A stretch of 64,000 bases of DNA from a bacterium (GCA_004560375.1 SFVC01000002.1:38537-102536); one strand, 5' to 3'. Positions 41,161 through 49,160 are shown, numbered from the stretch's first letter. The notes: generated from the letters alone by a model not told the origin. A program made the numbers and translations.

Positions 41161-41763
41161 TTAGATCTCCCTGCGTCCCTCCAGCGCCCGCATGAGGGTG
41201 GCGTCGTCGGCAAATTCCAGGTGGCTGCCCACCGGGATGCCGTAGGCCAGCCGGGTGGTTTTCACCCCGAAGGGCTTCAGCAGCCGGGACAGGTACAGGG
41301 CGGTGGTCTCCCCCTCGGTGTCCGGGTTGGTGGCCATGATCACCTCGTCGATCCCCCCGGCGGACACCCGCTCCACCAGCTGGGCGATGTGCAGGTCGTC
41401 CGGCCCCACATGGTTCATGGGGGAGATCACCCCATGGAGGACGTGATACACCCCGCCGTACTCCCGGGATCGCTCCATGGCCACCACGTCCTTGGGGTCG
41501 GCCACCACGCACACGGTGGCGTGATCCCGCTTGGAGGAGGCGCAGATGGGGCACGCCCCCTCCCCGTCGGTGAGGTTCTGGCACACCGGGCAGCAGCCGA
41601 TGGAGGTCTTGGCGTCCAGCAGGGCGGCGGCGAAGTCCTTGGCCGTCTGCTCCGGCTGATCGAGAATGTAGAAGGCCAGCCGCTGGGCGCTCTTGCGGCC
41701 CACGCCGGGGAGTTTGGCGAACTGCTCCACTAAATTTTCCAGGGCGGCGGGGAAATAGTCCAT
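41161..41763 (-). CDS. recR: Recombination protein RecR
   Basis: A 200-residue RecFOR-pathway protein. The helix-hairpin-helix is LPGVGRKSAQRLAFYIL (18-34). The four-Cys zinc site is at residues 58, 61, 71 and 74 (CPVC and CPIC). The Toprim domain follows, with VVADPKDVVAMERSREYGGVYHVL and IMATNPDTEGETTALYL. ATG 41763 (MDYFPAALE) gives the normal length; an in-frame ATG at 41772 overlaps the AGGAG site. It follows rpe in the same direction, with a repeat element between them. Confidence 0.95.
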   Translation of the reverse strand: MDYFPAALENLVEQFAKLPGVGRKSAQRLAFYILDQPEQTAKDFAAALLDAKTSIGCCPVCQNLTDGEGACPICASSKRDHATVCVVADPKDVVAMERSREYGGVYHVLHGVISPMNHVGPDDLHIAQLVERVSAGGIDEVIMATNPDTEGETTALYLSRLLKPFGVKTTRLAYGIPVGSHLEFADDATLMRALEGRREI

Positions 41764-41781
41764 GGGGGTCATCTCCTGTGT

Positions 41782-41856
41782 GTAGGGGCCGCCGTCCTCG
41801 GCGGCCCTTTTTTATGTGCGGAACCTGAGCGGGCCGGCGGGGACGCCGGCCCCTAC
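41782..41856. repeat. 75 bp twin-hairpin repeat (family 2), copy 1
   Basis: Begins GTAGGGG and ends CCCCTAC. The left end folds as GGGCCGCCG/CGGCGGCCC and the right end as GGGCCGGCG/CGCCGGCCC, with about 25 bp between that include six T. The TAG stop of rpe (41853-41855, minus strand) lies inside the right end. Confidence 0.75.
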
Positions 41857-42506
41857 GAAGCCGATCCCCGCAGCGCCTCAATGGCCTTCGCCGGATCCTC
41901 CGCCCCGTACACCGCCGAGCCCGCCACCAGCACGTTGGCCCCGGCCTCAACGACCTGCTCCGCCGTGCCGGGGCCAATGCCGCCGTCCACCTCCAGCTCG
42001 CAGGCGGGGTTATAGCGGTCGATGAGCGAGCGCACCTCCCGGATGGTGTCCAGCTGGGACTCCATGAACTTCTGCCCGCCGAACCCCGGCTCCACCGTCA
42101 TCACCAGCACCATGTCCAGCTGCTCCAGGTAGGGCAGCACCGCCCGGGCCGACGTGATGGGCCGCAGGGCCACCGCCTTCTTCACCCCGTTGGCCTCCAT
42201 GGCGTGGAGGGCGTCGGCGATGCGGGTGGGGTGGTCGGCCTCCAGGTGGACGGACAGCAGATCCGCCCCCGCCTGGCAGAACTGATCGATATACCGCACG
42301 GGCTTGTCGATCATCAGGTGCACGTCCAGGAACATCCCGGTGTGCTTCCGGATGGACGCCACCACCGGCACGCCGATGGTGAGGTTGGGCACGAAGGCCC
42401 CGTCCATCACGTCCACGTGGAGCCAGTCCGCGGCGGACACCCGCCCGATGTCCCGCTCCAAATTGCAAAAATCCGCCGAAAGAATGGAAGGGGCAATCTT
42501 CACCAT
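41853..42506 (-). CDS. rpe: Ribulose-phosphate 3-epimerase
   Basis: A 217-residue TIM barrel that interconverts ribulose 5-phosphate and xylulose 5-phosphate in the pentose phosphate pathway. It has IAPSILSADF (4-13), WLHVDVMDGAFVPNLTIG with the metal and catalytic Asp, LDVHLMI, LVMTVEPGFGGQKF, and ELEVDGGIG. AGAGGG precedes ATG 42506. The stop codon is formed by the end of a repeat element, and the protein ends just after the barrel (GSAS), so little or nothing is lost. Confidence 0.94.
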   Translation of the reverse strand: MVKIAPSILSADFCNLERDIGRVSAADWLHVDVMDGAFVPNLTIGVPVVASIRKHTGMFLDVHLMIDKPVRYIDQFCQAGADLLSVHLEADHPTRIADALHAMEANGVKKAVALRPITSARAVLPYLEQLDMVLVMTVEPGFGGQKFMESQLDTIREVRSLIDRYNPACELEVDGGIGPGTAEQVVEAGANVLVAGSAVYGAEDPAKAIEALRGSAS

Positions 42507-42743
42507 GGTTTTCTCCCTCTTTCTGTGAAATTGGCTTGGCCGAAGGGCCCGTCCCCGGCCCCCCGGCCTGGGGCAGCCCCGGCCCCGCCGCATAGGATAG
42601 AACACGCGGAAGTCCGCCGGCGGCGGCGTTGGACGGCTCCCCACGCCCCCTGGCCCGCGTCCAGCAGGCCCGCCTCCGGCGCGCCGCACCTGAATACCCC
42701 GCACCGCTGCAATCGCGGCGGTGCGGGGATTGTGATCTTGTCC
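42507..42743. other. Gene-free GC-rich gap upstream of rpe
   Basis: 237 bp of extreme GC content. It includes inverted stretches such as GCACCGCTGCAATCGCGGCGGTGC (about 42700-42724). No gene or promoter can be supported. It ends at the family 2 repeat at 42744. Confidence 0.5.
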
Positions 42744-42820
42744 GTAGGGGAGGGGCTTGTCCCCTCCCGGGAAAAGGGTCTCCGATCCTTCAAGGCGGGA
42801 GGGGCAAGCCCCTCCCCTAC
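42744..42820. repeat. 77 bp twin-hairpin repeat (family 2), copy 2
   Basis: Begins GTAGGGG and ends CCCCTAC. Each end is itself a hairpin of GGGAGGGG with CCCCTCCC (42744-42768 and 42797-42820). It ends at the base next to the TAA of the threonine ammonia-lyase gene. Confidence 0.8.
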
Positions 42821-44044
42821 TTACCCCGTAATGGTGCCGCTGGCGGCCACCTCCCGCACGTCGTAGCCCGCCTGCTTCAGGGCGTTGAGGATCTCCGCCT
42901 TGTGGGACAGGCCGAAGGCCTCCATGGTCACCTTCAGCTCCACCCCGGCCTGCCGGTTGATGTTGACAAACTGGTTGTGATCCAGCTTGATGATGTTGCC
43001 GTTGAGCCCCGCCACCAGCTCCGCGATCCGCAGCAGCTCGCCGGGCCGGTCGGGCAGCTGCACCGAGAAGGTGAAGATCCGCCCCCGGTTGATGAGCCCG
43101 TGCTGCACCAGGGAGGAGATGGTGATCACGTCCATATTGCCGCCGGACAGCACGCTCACCACATTGCGCCCGTCCGGCTCCAGGTGGTTCAGCGCCGCCA
43201 CGGTGAGCAGCCCCGCGTTCTCCACCACCATCTTGTGCCGCTCCATCACGTCCAGGAAGGCGTCCACCAACTCGTCGTCGTCGATGGTGAGGATGTCGTC
43301 CACGTGCTGCTGGATGTAGGGGAACACCTGATCCCCCGGGGTTTTCACCGCCACGCCGTCGGCGATGGTGGAGATTTTATCCAGCGTCACCACATGGCCC
43401 GCCTCCAGGCTGGCCTTCATGGACGCCGCCCCGGAGGGCTCCACGCCGATGACCTGCACCGACGGGTTGAGCAGCTTGGCCAGGGTGGACACACCCGCCG
43501 CCAGCCCGCCGCCGCCGATGGGCACCAGGATCACGTCCACGTCGGGCAGATCCTTGAAGATCTCATAGGCGATGGTGCCCTGGCCGGTGGACACCGTCAG
43601 GTCGTTGAAGGGGTGGACGTAGGTCAGCCCCTCCTCCTGGCTCAGCTGGGCGGCCAGCGCCGCCGCGTCGTCGAAGGTCTCCCCGTGGAGCACCACCCGG
43701 GCCCCGTAGTCCTTGGTGTTGTTCACCTTCACCAGGGGGGTGGTGGTGGGCATGACGATGGTGGCGGCCACCCCCGCCGCCCGGGCGGCATAGGCCACCC
43801 CCTGGGCGTGGTTGCCGGCGGAGGCCGTCACCAGCCCCCGGGCCTTCTCCTCGTCGGACAGGGTGGAGCATTTGAAATAAGCGCCCCGGATTTTATAAGC
43901 CCCCGTCACCTGCATATTCTCCGGCTTGAGGTACACCTGGTTGCCGGAGGCGCGGGTGAAGAAGGGGCTGTAGATCAGGTCGGTGGGGTGGAGCACGCCG
44001 TCCAGCGTCTTCCGGGCCGCCTTGAAGTCGTTCAGCGTCATCAT
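42821..44044 (-). CDS. ilvA: Threonine ammonia-lyase (ACT-domain, biosynthetic or catabolic type)
   Basis: A 407-residue PLP enzyme that turns threonine into 2-oxobutanoate and ammonia, the first step toward isoleucine. The PLP Lys51 lies in TGAYKIRGAYFK, the glycine loop reads PIGGGGLAAGVSTLAKLL, and the cofactor-side motif SAGNHAQGVAYAA is present. A single C-terminal ACT domain (about 330-407) is of the TdcB/short IlvA type. GGGAG lies 8 bases before ATG 44044; an ATG one codon later is possible. It has its own divergent promoter. The ilvE gene lies 14 kb away. Confidence 0.9.
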   Translation of the reverse strand: MMTLNDFKAARKTLDGVLHPTDLIYSPFFTRASGNQVYLKPENMQVTGAYKIRGAYFKCSTLSDEEKARGLVTASAGNHAQGVAYAARAAGVAATIVMPTTTPLVKVNNTKDYGARVVLHGETFDDAAALAAQLSQEEGLTYVHPFNDLTVSTGQGTIAYEIFKDLPDVDVILVPIGGGGLAAGVSTLAKLLNPSVQVIGVEPSGAASMKASLEAGHVVTLDKISTIADGVAVKTPGDQVFPYIQQHVDDILTIDDDELVDAFLDVMERHKMVVENAGLLTVAALNHLEPDGRNVVSVLSGGNMDVITISSLVQHGLINRGRIFTFSVQLPDRPGELLRIAELVAGLNGNIIKLDHNQFVNINRQAGVELKVTMEAFGLSHKAEILNALKQAGYDVREVAASGTITG

Positions 44045-44078
44045 GGAAAAGGACTCCCTCATGTCAGTTTAGCACTTT

Positions 44079-44107
44079 ATTTTACAGGAAGAACGCAGGA
44101 AAGTCAA
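44079..44107 (-). promoter_or_regulatory. Promoter of the threonine ammonia-lyase gene
   Basis: Minus strand: -35 TTGACT (44102-44107), 17 bp spacer, -10 TAAAAT (44079-44084), 35 bp before the start codon. It is back to back with the XpaC promoter. Confidence 0.8.
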
Positions 44108-44127
44108 CCGCCCCGCCCCCCTTCTTC

Positions 44128-44156
44128 TTGACTTTGACAGCGCGGGAGGGTAAAAT
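44128..44156 (+). promoter_or_regulatory. Promoter of the XpaC-TelA operon
   Basis: -35 TTGACT (44128-44133), 17 bp spacer, -10 TAAAAT (44151-44156), 43 bp before the start. Confidence 0.8.
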
Positions 44157-44199
44157 AAGGGATGTATCTACTCTTGATCCTCAGGAAGGAGTGAGCGCC

Positions 44200-44877
44200 G
44201 TGGCCTATGTGAAAAAACGCAGCGTCCTGCCCATCTACTTCGTGGGGGGGACGTGGCTGCTGTGGGCGCTGTGCGCGCCGCTGTACCGGCCCACCCACTA
44301 CCTCATGGCGGCGCTGGCCTCGCTGGCGGCGTACTTCGTGGGTAAGATGATTTTCCCTGACCGGGGCTATGAGATGGCCGACGCCCCCGGCCCCTCCCAG
44401 CCCAAGCCCAAGGAGGAGAAGCCCCAGTCCACCGGCAACCCGGAGATCGACGCTCTGCTGGACGAGCGGGCCAAGGCTGTGTCCGAGATGCGGCGGCTCA
44501 ACGACTCCATCAAGGACGTGAAGATCTCCGCCCAGATCAGCCACCTGGAGTCCACCACCGCCAAGATCATCGACGCGGTGGTGGAAAAGCCCGCCAAGCT
44601 GCCCCAGATCCGCAAGTTCATGAACTACTACCTGCCCACCACCATGAAGCTGCTCAACGCCTACGACCGGATGGACTCCACCGGCGCGTCGGGCACCAAC
44701 ATCGACGGCACCAAGGAGAAGATCGAGGAGATGCTGGGCACCATTTGCGTGGCCTTCAGCCGCCAGCTGGACGCCCTGTACGGCGAGGAGGCCCTGGATA
44801 TCTCCGCCGACATCACCGTGATGGAGCAGATGCTCCAGCAGGAGGGCATCGGCGGCATGACCCTGGGCGGATCGTGA
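44200..44877 (+). CDS. XpaC-like membrane protein (5-bromo-4-chloroindolyl phosphate hydrolysis family)
   Basis: A 225-residue protein with a GTG start (AAGGAG 9 bases upstream). Two close hydrophobic segments lie at about 10-28 and 34-48. A Pro/Lys-rich linker is followed by a helical cytoplasmic domain (about 75-225) with LLDERAKAVSEMRRLNDSI and RKFMNYYLPTTMKLLNAYDRM, the hallmark of the XpaC family. The family name comes from an old phenotype and no enzyme activity is proven. It is the first gene of an operon with a small membrane protein and TelA, its usual partner. Confidence 0.85.
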   Translation: MAYVKKRSVLPIYFVGGTWLLWALCAPLYRPTHYLMAALASLAAYFVGKMIFPDRGYEMADAPGPSQPKPKEEKPQSTGNPEIDALLDERAKAVSEMRRLNDSIKDVKISAQISHLESTTAKIIDAVVEKPAKLPQIRKFMNYYLPTTMKLLNAYDRMDSTGASGTNIDGTKEKIEEMLGTICVAFSRQLDALYGEEALDISADITVMEQMLQQEGIGGMTLGGS

Positions 44878-44887
44878 GGGACGGCCC

Positions 44888-45118
44888 ATGAAACGGAAGA
44901 TCTCCAAGCGGGGCTACCGGGTGCTGGCCATCGTGTGGGCCCTGGCCGCCGCCTCCATGGCTGTGGCGGCCATCCGCCAGCTGCCCGCCCTCAGCCCGCC
45001 CACCCTGCTGCTGCTGGTGGCAAGCCTGGTGGCCGCCACCAGCTTCTGGAAAACCTATAAGACCACCCCGGACGTGGACAAACCCGATCAGAAAACGGAG
45101 GAGAAAAAACATGGATGA
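44888..45118 (+). CDS. Small two-helix membrane protein in the TelA operon
   Basis: A 76-residue protein with a basic start (MKRKISKRGYR), two hydrophobic segments at about 12-30 and 36-54, and a hydrophilic charged tail (TPDVDKPDQKTEEKKHG). It lies 10 bp after the XpaC gene and overlaps the TelA gene by 8 bp, so all three are translated together. No family is recognised. Confidence 0.7.
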   Translation: MKRKISKRGYRVLAIVWALAAASMAVAAIRQLPALSPPTLLLLVASLVAATSFWKTYKTTPDVDKPDQKTEEKKHG

Positions 45119-46328
45119 GAACATGATGCCCGAGCTGACCCTGGATCCCACCGGCGCCGCGGCCGCCGCTCAGGCCGCCCAGGCCGCCGAGGCCGCCATT
45201 CCCAAGGCCCCGGAGGCCCCCACCCTCACCCTGGAGAACAGCGTCACCCCGGAGGACGCCGCCGCGGTGCAGGCCGCCCGGGACGCCCAGGCCATCCAGC
45301 TGGACGAGAGCCAGCTGTCCGAGGCGGAGCGGAAGATGGTGAACGACTTCGCCCAGAAGATCGACATCACCGACTCCACCCAGGTCCTCCAGTACGGCGC
45401 GGCGGCCCAGAAGAACATCGCCGGCTTCTCCGAGAACGCGCTGAACAACGTGCGTACCAAGGATCTGGGCCAGGTGGGGGAGGCCCTGTCCTCCCTGGTG
45501 GTGGAGCTGAAAACCTTCGGCCAGGAGGAAAAGAGCGGCATCTTCGGCTTCTTCCAGAAGAAGAAGAACGAGGCCATGGCCCTCAAGGCCAGCTATGACA
45601 AGGCGGAGGTCAACGTGGACAAGATCGCCTCCATCCTGGAGGGACACCAGGTCACGCTGATGAAGGACATCGCCATGCTGGATCAGATGTATGATCTGAA
45701 CACCAAGTACTACAAGGAGCTCACCATGTATATCCTGGCGGGCAAGAAGGCGCTGATGAAGGCCCGGAACGAGGATCTGGAGGAGCTGCGGAAAAAGGCG
45801 GCGGAGAGCGGCTCCCAGGAGGACGCCCAGAAGTATAACGACTTCGCCAACCTGTGCAACCGGTTTGAGAAGAAGCTCCACGACCTGGAGCTCACCCGGA
45901 TGATCTCCATCCAGATGGGCCCCCAGACCCGGATGATCCAGAACAACGACACCCTGATGCTGGAGAAGATCCAGTCCTCCCTGGTGAACACCATCCCCCT
46001 GTGGAAGAGCCAGATGGTGCTGGCTCTGGGGCTGGAGCACTCCCGCCAGGCCACCGCCGCCCAGTCCGCCGTCACCAACATGACCAACGACCTGCTGCGG
46101 AAAAATGCCGAGATGCTGAAGATGGGCACCATTGAGACGGCCAAGGAGGCGGAGCGGAGCGTGGTGGACATCGAGACCCTCCAGCACACCAACCAGCAGC
46201 TCATCTCCACCCTGGACGAGGTGATGCAGATCCAGAAGGACGGCGCCCAGAAGCGCAAGGAGGCCGAGCTGGAGCTGGGCCGCATCGAGGGCGAGCTGAA
46301 GCAGAAGCTGCTGGAGCTGCGGGGGTAG
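45111..46328 (+). CDS. Toxic anion resistance protein (TelA/KlaA family)
   Basis: A 405-residue soluble helical protein. An Ala/Pro-rich N-terminus is followed by the family core (about 65-390): FGQEEKSGIFGFFQKKKNEA, then ANVDKIASIL-like helices, GKKALMKARNEDLEELRKKA, and SIQMGPQTRMIQNNDTLMLEKIQSSLVNTIPLWKSQM. The family is named for tellurite resistance, but its role in most bacteria is probably in membrane or envelope stress. GGAGG lies before the ATG, which sits inside the end of the small membrane gene. Confidence 0.9.
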   Translation: MDENMMPELTLDPTGAAAAAQAAQAAEAAIPKAPEAPTLTLENSVTPEDAAAVQAARDAQAIQLDESQLSEAERKMVNDFAQKIDITDSTQVLQYGAAAQKNIAGFSENALNNVRTKDLGQVGEALSSLVVELKTFGQEEKSGIFGFFQKKKNEAMALKASYDKAEVNVDKIASILEGHQVTLMKDIAMLDQMYDLNTKYYKELTMYILAGKKALMKARNEDLEELRKKAAESGSQEDAQKYNDFANLCNRFEKKLHDLELTRMISIQMGPQTRMIQNNDTLMLEKIQSSLVNTIPLWKSQMVLALGLEHSRQATAAQSAVTNMTNDLLRKNAEMLKMGTIETAKEAERSVVDIETLQHTNQQLISTLDEVMQIQKDGAQKRKEAELELGRIEGELKQKLLELRG

Positions 46329-46366
46329 GCATACCCCCCACAAAGCGCGTAACGGTTAGGCATATT

Positions 46367-46441
46367 GTAGGGGAGGGGCTTGCCCCTCCCGCCGTTCCGA
46401 TGTGCCCTCTGTTCTCCGGGAGGGGCAAGCCCCTCCCCTAC
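46367..46441. repeat. 75 bp twin-hairpin repeat (family 2), copy 3
   Basis: Begins GTAGGGG and ends CCCCTAC. Both ends fold as GGGAGGGG/CCCCTCCC hairpins and are nearly identical to those of the copy at 42744-42820. It lies between the TelA and TPM genes, 38 bp after the TelA stop. Confidence 0.8.
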
Positions 46442-46485
46442 AGGGCGCGTCAAATCAAACGTCCGCGTTTAGAAAGGACTTCCTT

Positions 46486-47106
46486 ATGAGAATGCTGTTG
46501 TTTATCCTCCCCTGGGCTGCCATCGGCATCGCGTTGGCTATCGTCGCCGCCGGCGTGGTGACGGGGAAGAACGTGTTCAAGAAACAGGGGGCGGCGTGGC
46601 TCATCACCATCGTGATGGTGGTAGTCTCCATCGGCATCGGCTATGCCAAAGCGCCCTTCAATAACCCCACGCCCGAGCCCGACTACCCTTCCACGACTAT
46701 CCCGCCCGCCGCTTCCGACACCTTCGTGCGGGACGACGCCAACGTGCTGTCCACCCGGACGGAGCAGGAGCTGGCCCAGCGCAACCAGCGCTTGTGGCAG
46801 CGGTACAGCGTCACCGTGGCCGTGATCACCTGCAACTACGGCCGGGACGACCTGGGCGACTACGCCTACCGGCAGGCTGTGGAGATGGGCCTGGGCGGCT
46901 ACGACATGATCGTGGCCCTGGACATCAGCGGCGACAACTACTGGTTGGTGCAGGGGGACGACATCCGCCGGGACTTCACCGACGACGACTGCTCCAACTA
47001 CGCCTACGACTATATGGAGGACTATTTCGTCCGCGGAATGTATGACGACGCCGTGCTGGAGCTCACCGCGGCGCTGGAGGACTGGTACGGCAGCTATTAC
47101 CGCTGA
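46486..47106 (+). CDS. TPM-domain membrane protein
   Basis: A 206-residue protein. Two membrane helices (about 4-26 and 36-53) precede an extracytoplasmic TPM_phosphatase-like domain (about 75-205) with FVRDDANVLSTRTEQELAQRN, VAVITCNYGRDDLGDYA and MIVALDISGDNYWLVQGD. TPM proteins normally carry the domain after a signal peptide and end in a Gly-rich tail. Here the helices come first, and the Gly-rich part is the next gene. ATG 46486 follows AGAAAGGA. The family has been linked to phosphatase activity in photosystem repair; the bacterial role is unclear. Confidence 0.8.
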   Translation: MRMLLFILPWAAIGIALAIVAAGVVTGKNVFKKQGAAWLITIVMVVVSIGIGYAKAPFNNPTPEPDYPSTTIPPAASDTFVRDDANVLSTRTEQELAQRNQRLWQRYSVTVAVITCNYGRDDLGDYAYRQAVEMGLGGYDMIVALDISGDNYWLVQGDDIRRDFTDDDCSNYAYDYMEDYFVRGMYDDAVLELTAALEDWYGSYYR

Positions 47107-47127
47107 CCCGGGAAAGGAGGCCCCGCA

Positions 47128-47526
47128 ATGGGCGATTTAGGTGATCTCATTTTCATCCTCGTGCTGGCGGCCATTGTGCTGCTGGCCATGGAGGGCTCCC
47201 ACCGGCGGCGCTACCGCTGCGGGTGGTACGGGCCCAGCTATGTCTACCGGCCCTTCTATATCTTCCGGCCCCGGCCCCCCAGGCCCCCCCGGCCGCCCCA
47301 CGGCCCGGGGTTCGGCCCCGGCATGGGCTTCGGCCCAGGCCAGCCCCCTCCCAACGCACGACCCGGCGCGGGCACAAGACCGGGCGGCTCCTTTGGCGGC
47401 GGACGCCCCAGCGGCTCCTTCGGCGGCGGCAGGCCCTCCTCCGGCCCCCGGCCCGGCGGATCCTTTGGGGGCGGACGCCCCGGCGGCGGCTCCTTCGGCG
47501 GAGGCCGCGGCGGCGGGCGGCGATAA
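47128..47526 (+). CDS. Membrane protein with Pro/Gly-rich low-complexity tail
   Basis: A 132-residue protein with one N-terminal helix (about 5-22, LGDLIFILVLAAIVLLAME), a basic Tyr/Arg stretch (HRRRYRCGWYGPSYVYRPFYIF), a Pro-rich segment, and a tail of SFGGGRP repeats. The tail resembles the Gly-Ser tails found at the end of TPM-domain proteins, which suggests a split partner of the gene 21 bp upstream. AAAGGAGG precedes the ATG. The codon pattern is that of a real gene, though alternative frames here are also open because of the GC-rich repeats. Confidence 0.65.
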   Translation: MGDLGDLIFILVLAAIVLLAMEGSHRRRYRCGWYGPSYVYRPFYIFRPRPPRPPRPPHGPGFGPGMGFGPGQPPPNARPGAGTRPGGSFGGGRPSGSFGGGRPSSGPRPGGSFGGGRPGGGSFGGGRGGGRR

Positions 47527-47545
47527 CTTCCTCGACAGCATGAAC

Positions 47546-47582
47546 AGCGGCGGAACGGGAACCCCGTTCCGCCGCTGCTTTT
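47546..47582 (+). terminator. Rho-independent terminator of the TelA-TPM region
   Basis: 14 bp arms AGCGGCGGAACGGG (47546-47559) and complement (47563-47576), then GCTTTT. Confidence 0.85.
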
Positions 47583-47622
47583 ACAACACCTTGGACAAAA
47601 AATCAATGGCGCGCCGCTCCCG
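47581..47622 (-). pseudogene. Relic of an amino acid ABC ATPase 3' end (last 13 codons)
   Basis: On the minus strand these bases read RERRAIDFLSKVL and a TAA stop. The intact ATPase gene nearby ends REQRTIDFLSKVL and stop. At DNA level I count 35 of 43 matches between 47581-47623 and 47664-47706. Homology stops abruptly upstream at 47623, where a hairpin intervenes. It looks like the leftover tail of a second, deleted ATPase gene or a partial duplication. Confidence 0.7.
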
Positions 47623-47632
47623 GAGGTACGCA

Positions 47633-47661
47633 AATCCCCCACCCCTGCGGGGTGGGGGATT
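47633..47661. terminator. Hairpin directly after the ABC ATPase gene
   Basis: 13 bp arms AATCCCCCACCCC (47633-47645) and complement (47649-47661), 2 bp from the ATPase stop. There is little T run on the minus strand, so termination may be weak. Confidence 0.6.
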
Positions 47662-47663
47662 CT

Positions 47664-48386
47664 TTACAGCACCTTGGACAGGAAGTCGATGGTGCGCTGC
47701 TCCCGCGGGTGGGCGAAGAAGGCGTGGGGCTCGTCCTGCTCCAGGATCTTCCCCCCGTCCATGAACAGCACCCGGGTGCCCACCTCCCGGGCAAAGCCCA
47801 TCTCGTGGGTCACCACCACCATAGTCATGCCCTCCCGGGCCAGCTCCTTCATCACCTCCAGCACCTCCCCCACCATCTCGGGATCCAGGGCGGAGGTGGG
47901 CTCGTCAAACAGCAGCACCTTGGGCTTCATGGCCAGGGCCCGGACGATGGCGATGCGCTGCTTCTGGCCGCCGGAGAGCTGGGCGGGGTAGGAATCCGCC
48001 TTCTCCTCCAGCCCCACCCGGCGCAGCAGGGCCAGGGCCTCCTCCTCCGCCTCGGCCTGCTTCATCAGGCCGGTGCGAACCGGGGCCAGGGTGATGTTTT
48101 TGCGTATGGTCATGTTGGGGAACAGGTTGAAGTGCTGGAACACCATGCCCATCTGGCGGCGGATGGCGTTGATGTCCGCCTTGGGGTCGGTGATCTCCAC
48201 GCCGTCGAAGGTGATGGTGCCGGCGGTGGGGGTCTCCAGCAGGTTGAGGCACCGCAGGAAGGTGGACTTGCCCGAGCCGGACGGCCCGATCACCACCACC
48301 TTTTCCCCGGGGTGGATGTGCTCCGAGATATCGTCCAGCACCAGGTTGTCCCCAAAGGACTTGGACAGGTGTTTAACGTCGATCAC
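47664..48386 (-). CDS. Polar amino acid ABC transporter ATP-binding protein
   Basis: A 240-residue ATPase of the GlnQ/HisP type. Walker A is GPSGSGKST (34-42), followed by NLFPNMTIRKNITLAP, the signature LSGGQKQRIAIVRALA, Walker B VLLFDEPTSALDPE and the switch His in VVVTHEMGFARE. It ends IDFLSKVL. It overlaps the permease gene by 14 bp and forms the operon SBP-permease-ATPase. The amino acid carried cannot be told from sequence. Confidence 0.93.
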   Translation of the reverse strand: MIDVKHLSKSFGDNLVLDDISEHIHPGEKVVVIGPSGSGKSTFLRCLNLLETPTAGTITFDGVEITDPKADINAIRRQMGMVFQHFNLFPNMTIRKNITLAPVRTGLMKQAEAEEEALALLRRVGLEEKADSYPAQLSGGQKQRIAIVRALAMKPKVLLFDEPTSALDPEMVGEVLEVMKELAREGMTMVVVTHEMGFAREVGTRVLFMDGGKILEQDEPHAFFAHPREQRTIDFLSKVL

Positions 48387-49131
48387 TTTGGGCCAGCCTC
48401 CTTTCCAGCTTTCCCTGGAGCCAGGTGAGGATGATAACGAAGAATAAGTAGATCAGGGCGATGCCGATGAGGGGCGGCATATAGTCGTAGGTTTTTCCGC
48501 CGATCCGGTTGGCGTAGTAGGTCATCTCCGCCGCGCCGATGGCGTTCACCAGGGAGGTGTCCTTGAACAGCGTCACCAGCTCGTTGCCCATGGAGGGCAG
48601 GATATTTTTGAAGGCCTGTGGGATGATGATAAAGCGCATGGTGTCAAAATAGCCCAGCCCCAGGGAGCGGCCCGCCTCGGACTGGCCCGGATCCACGCTC
48701 ATCAGCCCGCCCCGGATGATCTCCGAGATGTAGGCCCCGGCGTTGACGCCCATGCCGATCATGCCCACCATCACCTTGTTGCGCTCCCCCCGGAGGATGA
48801 CAAAAGCCCAGATCAGGATCTGCACCATCATGGGGGTGCCCCGGATCACGGTGGTATACACCTTGCAGATCAGGTTGACCACGCCCAGCAGGGGGTTGCG
48901 CCGCCCGGGGCGCTGCTGATCGTGGGCGGTACGCACCATGGCCACAAACAGGCCCAGCACCAGGCCCATGGCGATGGATACCAAGGTGATCTCAAAGGTG
49001 ATCACCAGCCCCTTGAGGTACATCTGCCAGCGGTCGGCCTCCACGAAGGCGGTATGGAACCGGGGGGCCAGCTTGATCAGCCATTGGACAAAGGGAAGGC
49101 CGTACAGCCAGTCGATAAGCGGTTGGAGCAT
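48373..49131 (-). CDS. Polar amino acid ABC transporter permease
   Basis: A 252-residue permease of the HisM/GlnP type with about five membrane helices. It has the family's YLKGLVITFEITLVSIAMGLVLGLF start, VIRGTPMMVQILI, and the docking loop GGLMSVDPGQSEAGRSLGLGYFDTMRFIIIPQA. A single permease gene implies a homodimer. A hairpin at 49161-49190 separates it from the binding-protein gene upstream. Confidence 0.92.
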   Translation of the reverse strand: MLQPLIDWLYGLPFVQWLIKLAPRFHTAFVEADRWQMYLKGLVITFEITLVSIAMGLVLGLFVAMVRTAHDQQRPGRRNPLLGVVNLICKVYTTVIRGTPMMVQILIWAFVILRGERNKVMVGMIGMGVNAGAYISEIIRGGLMSVDPGQSEAGRSLGLGYFDTMRFIIIPQAFKNILPSMGNELVTLFKDTSLVNAIGAAEMTYYANRIGGKTYDYMPPLIGIALIYLFFVIILTWLQGKLERRLAQSDRR

Positions 49132-49160
49132 TGAGGTATTCCCCTCTCAAGTGTTGTAAG

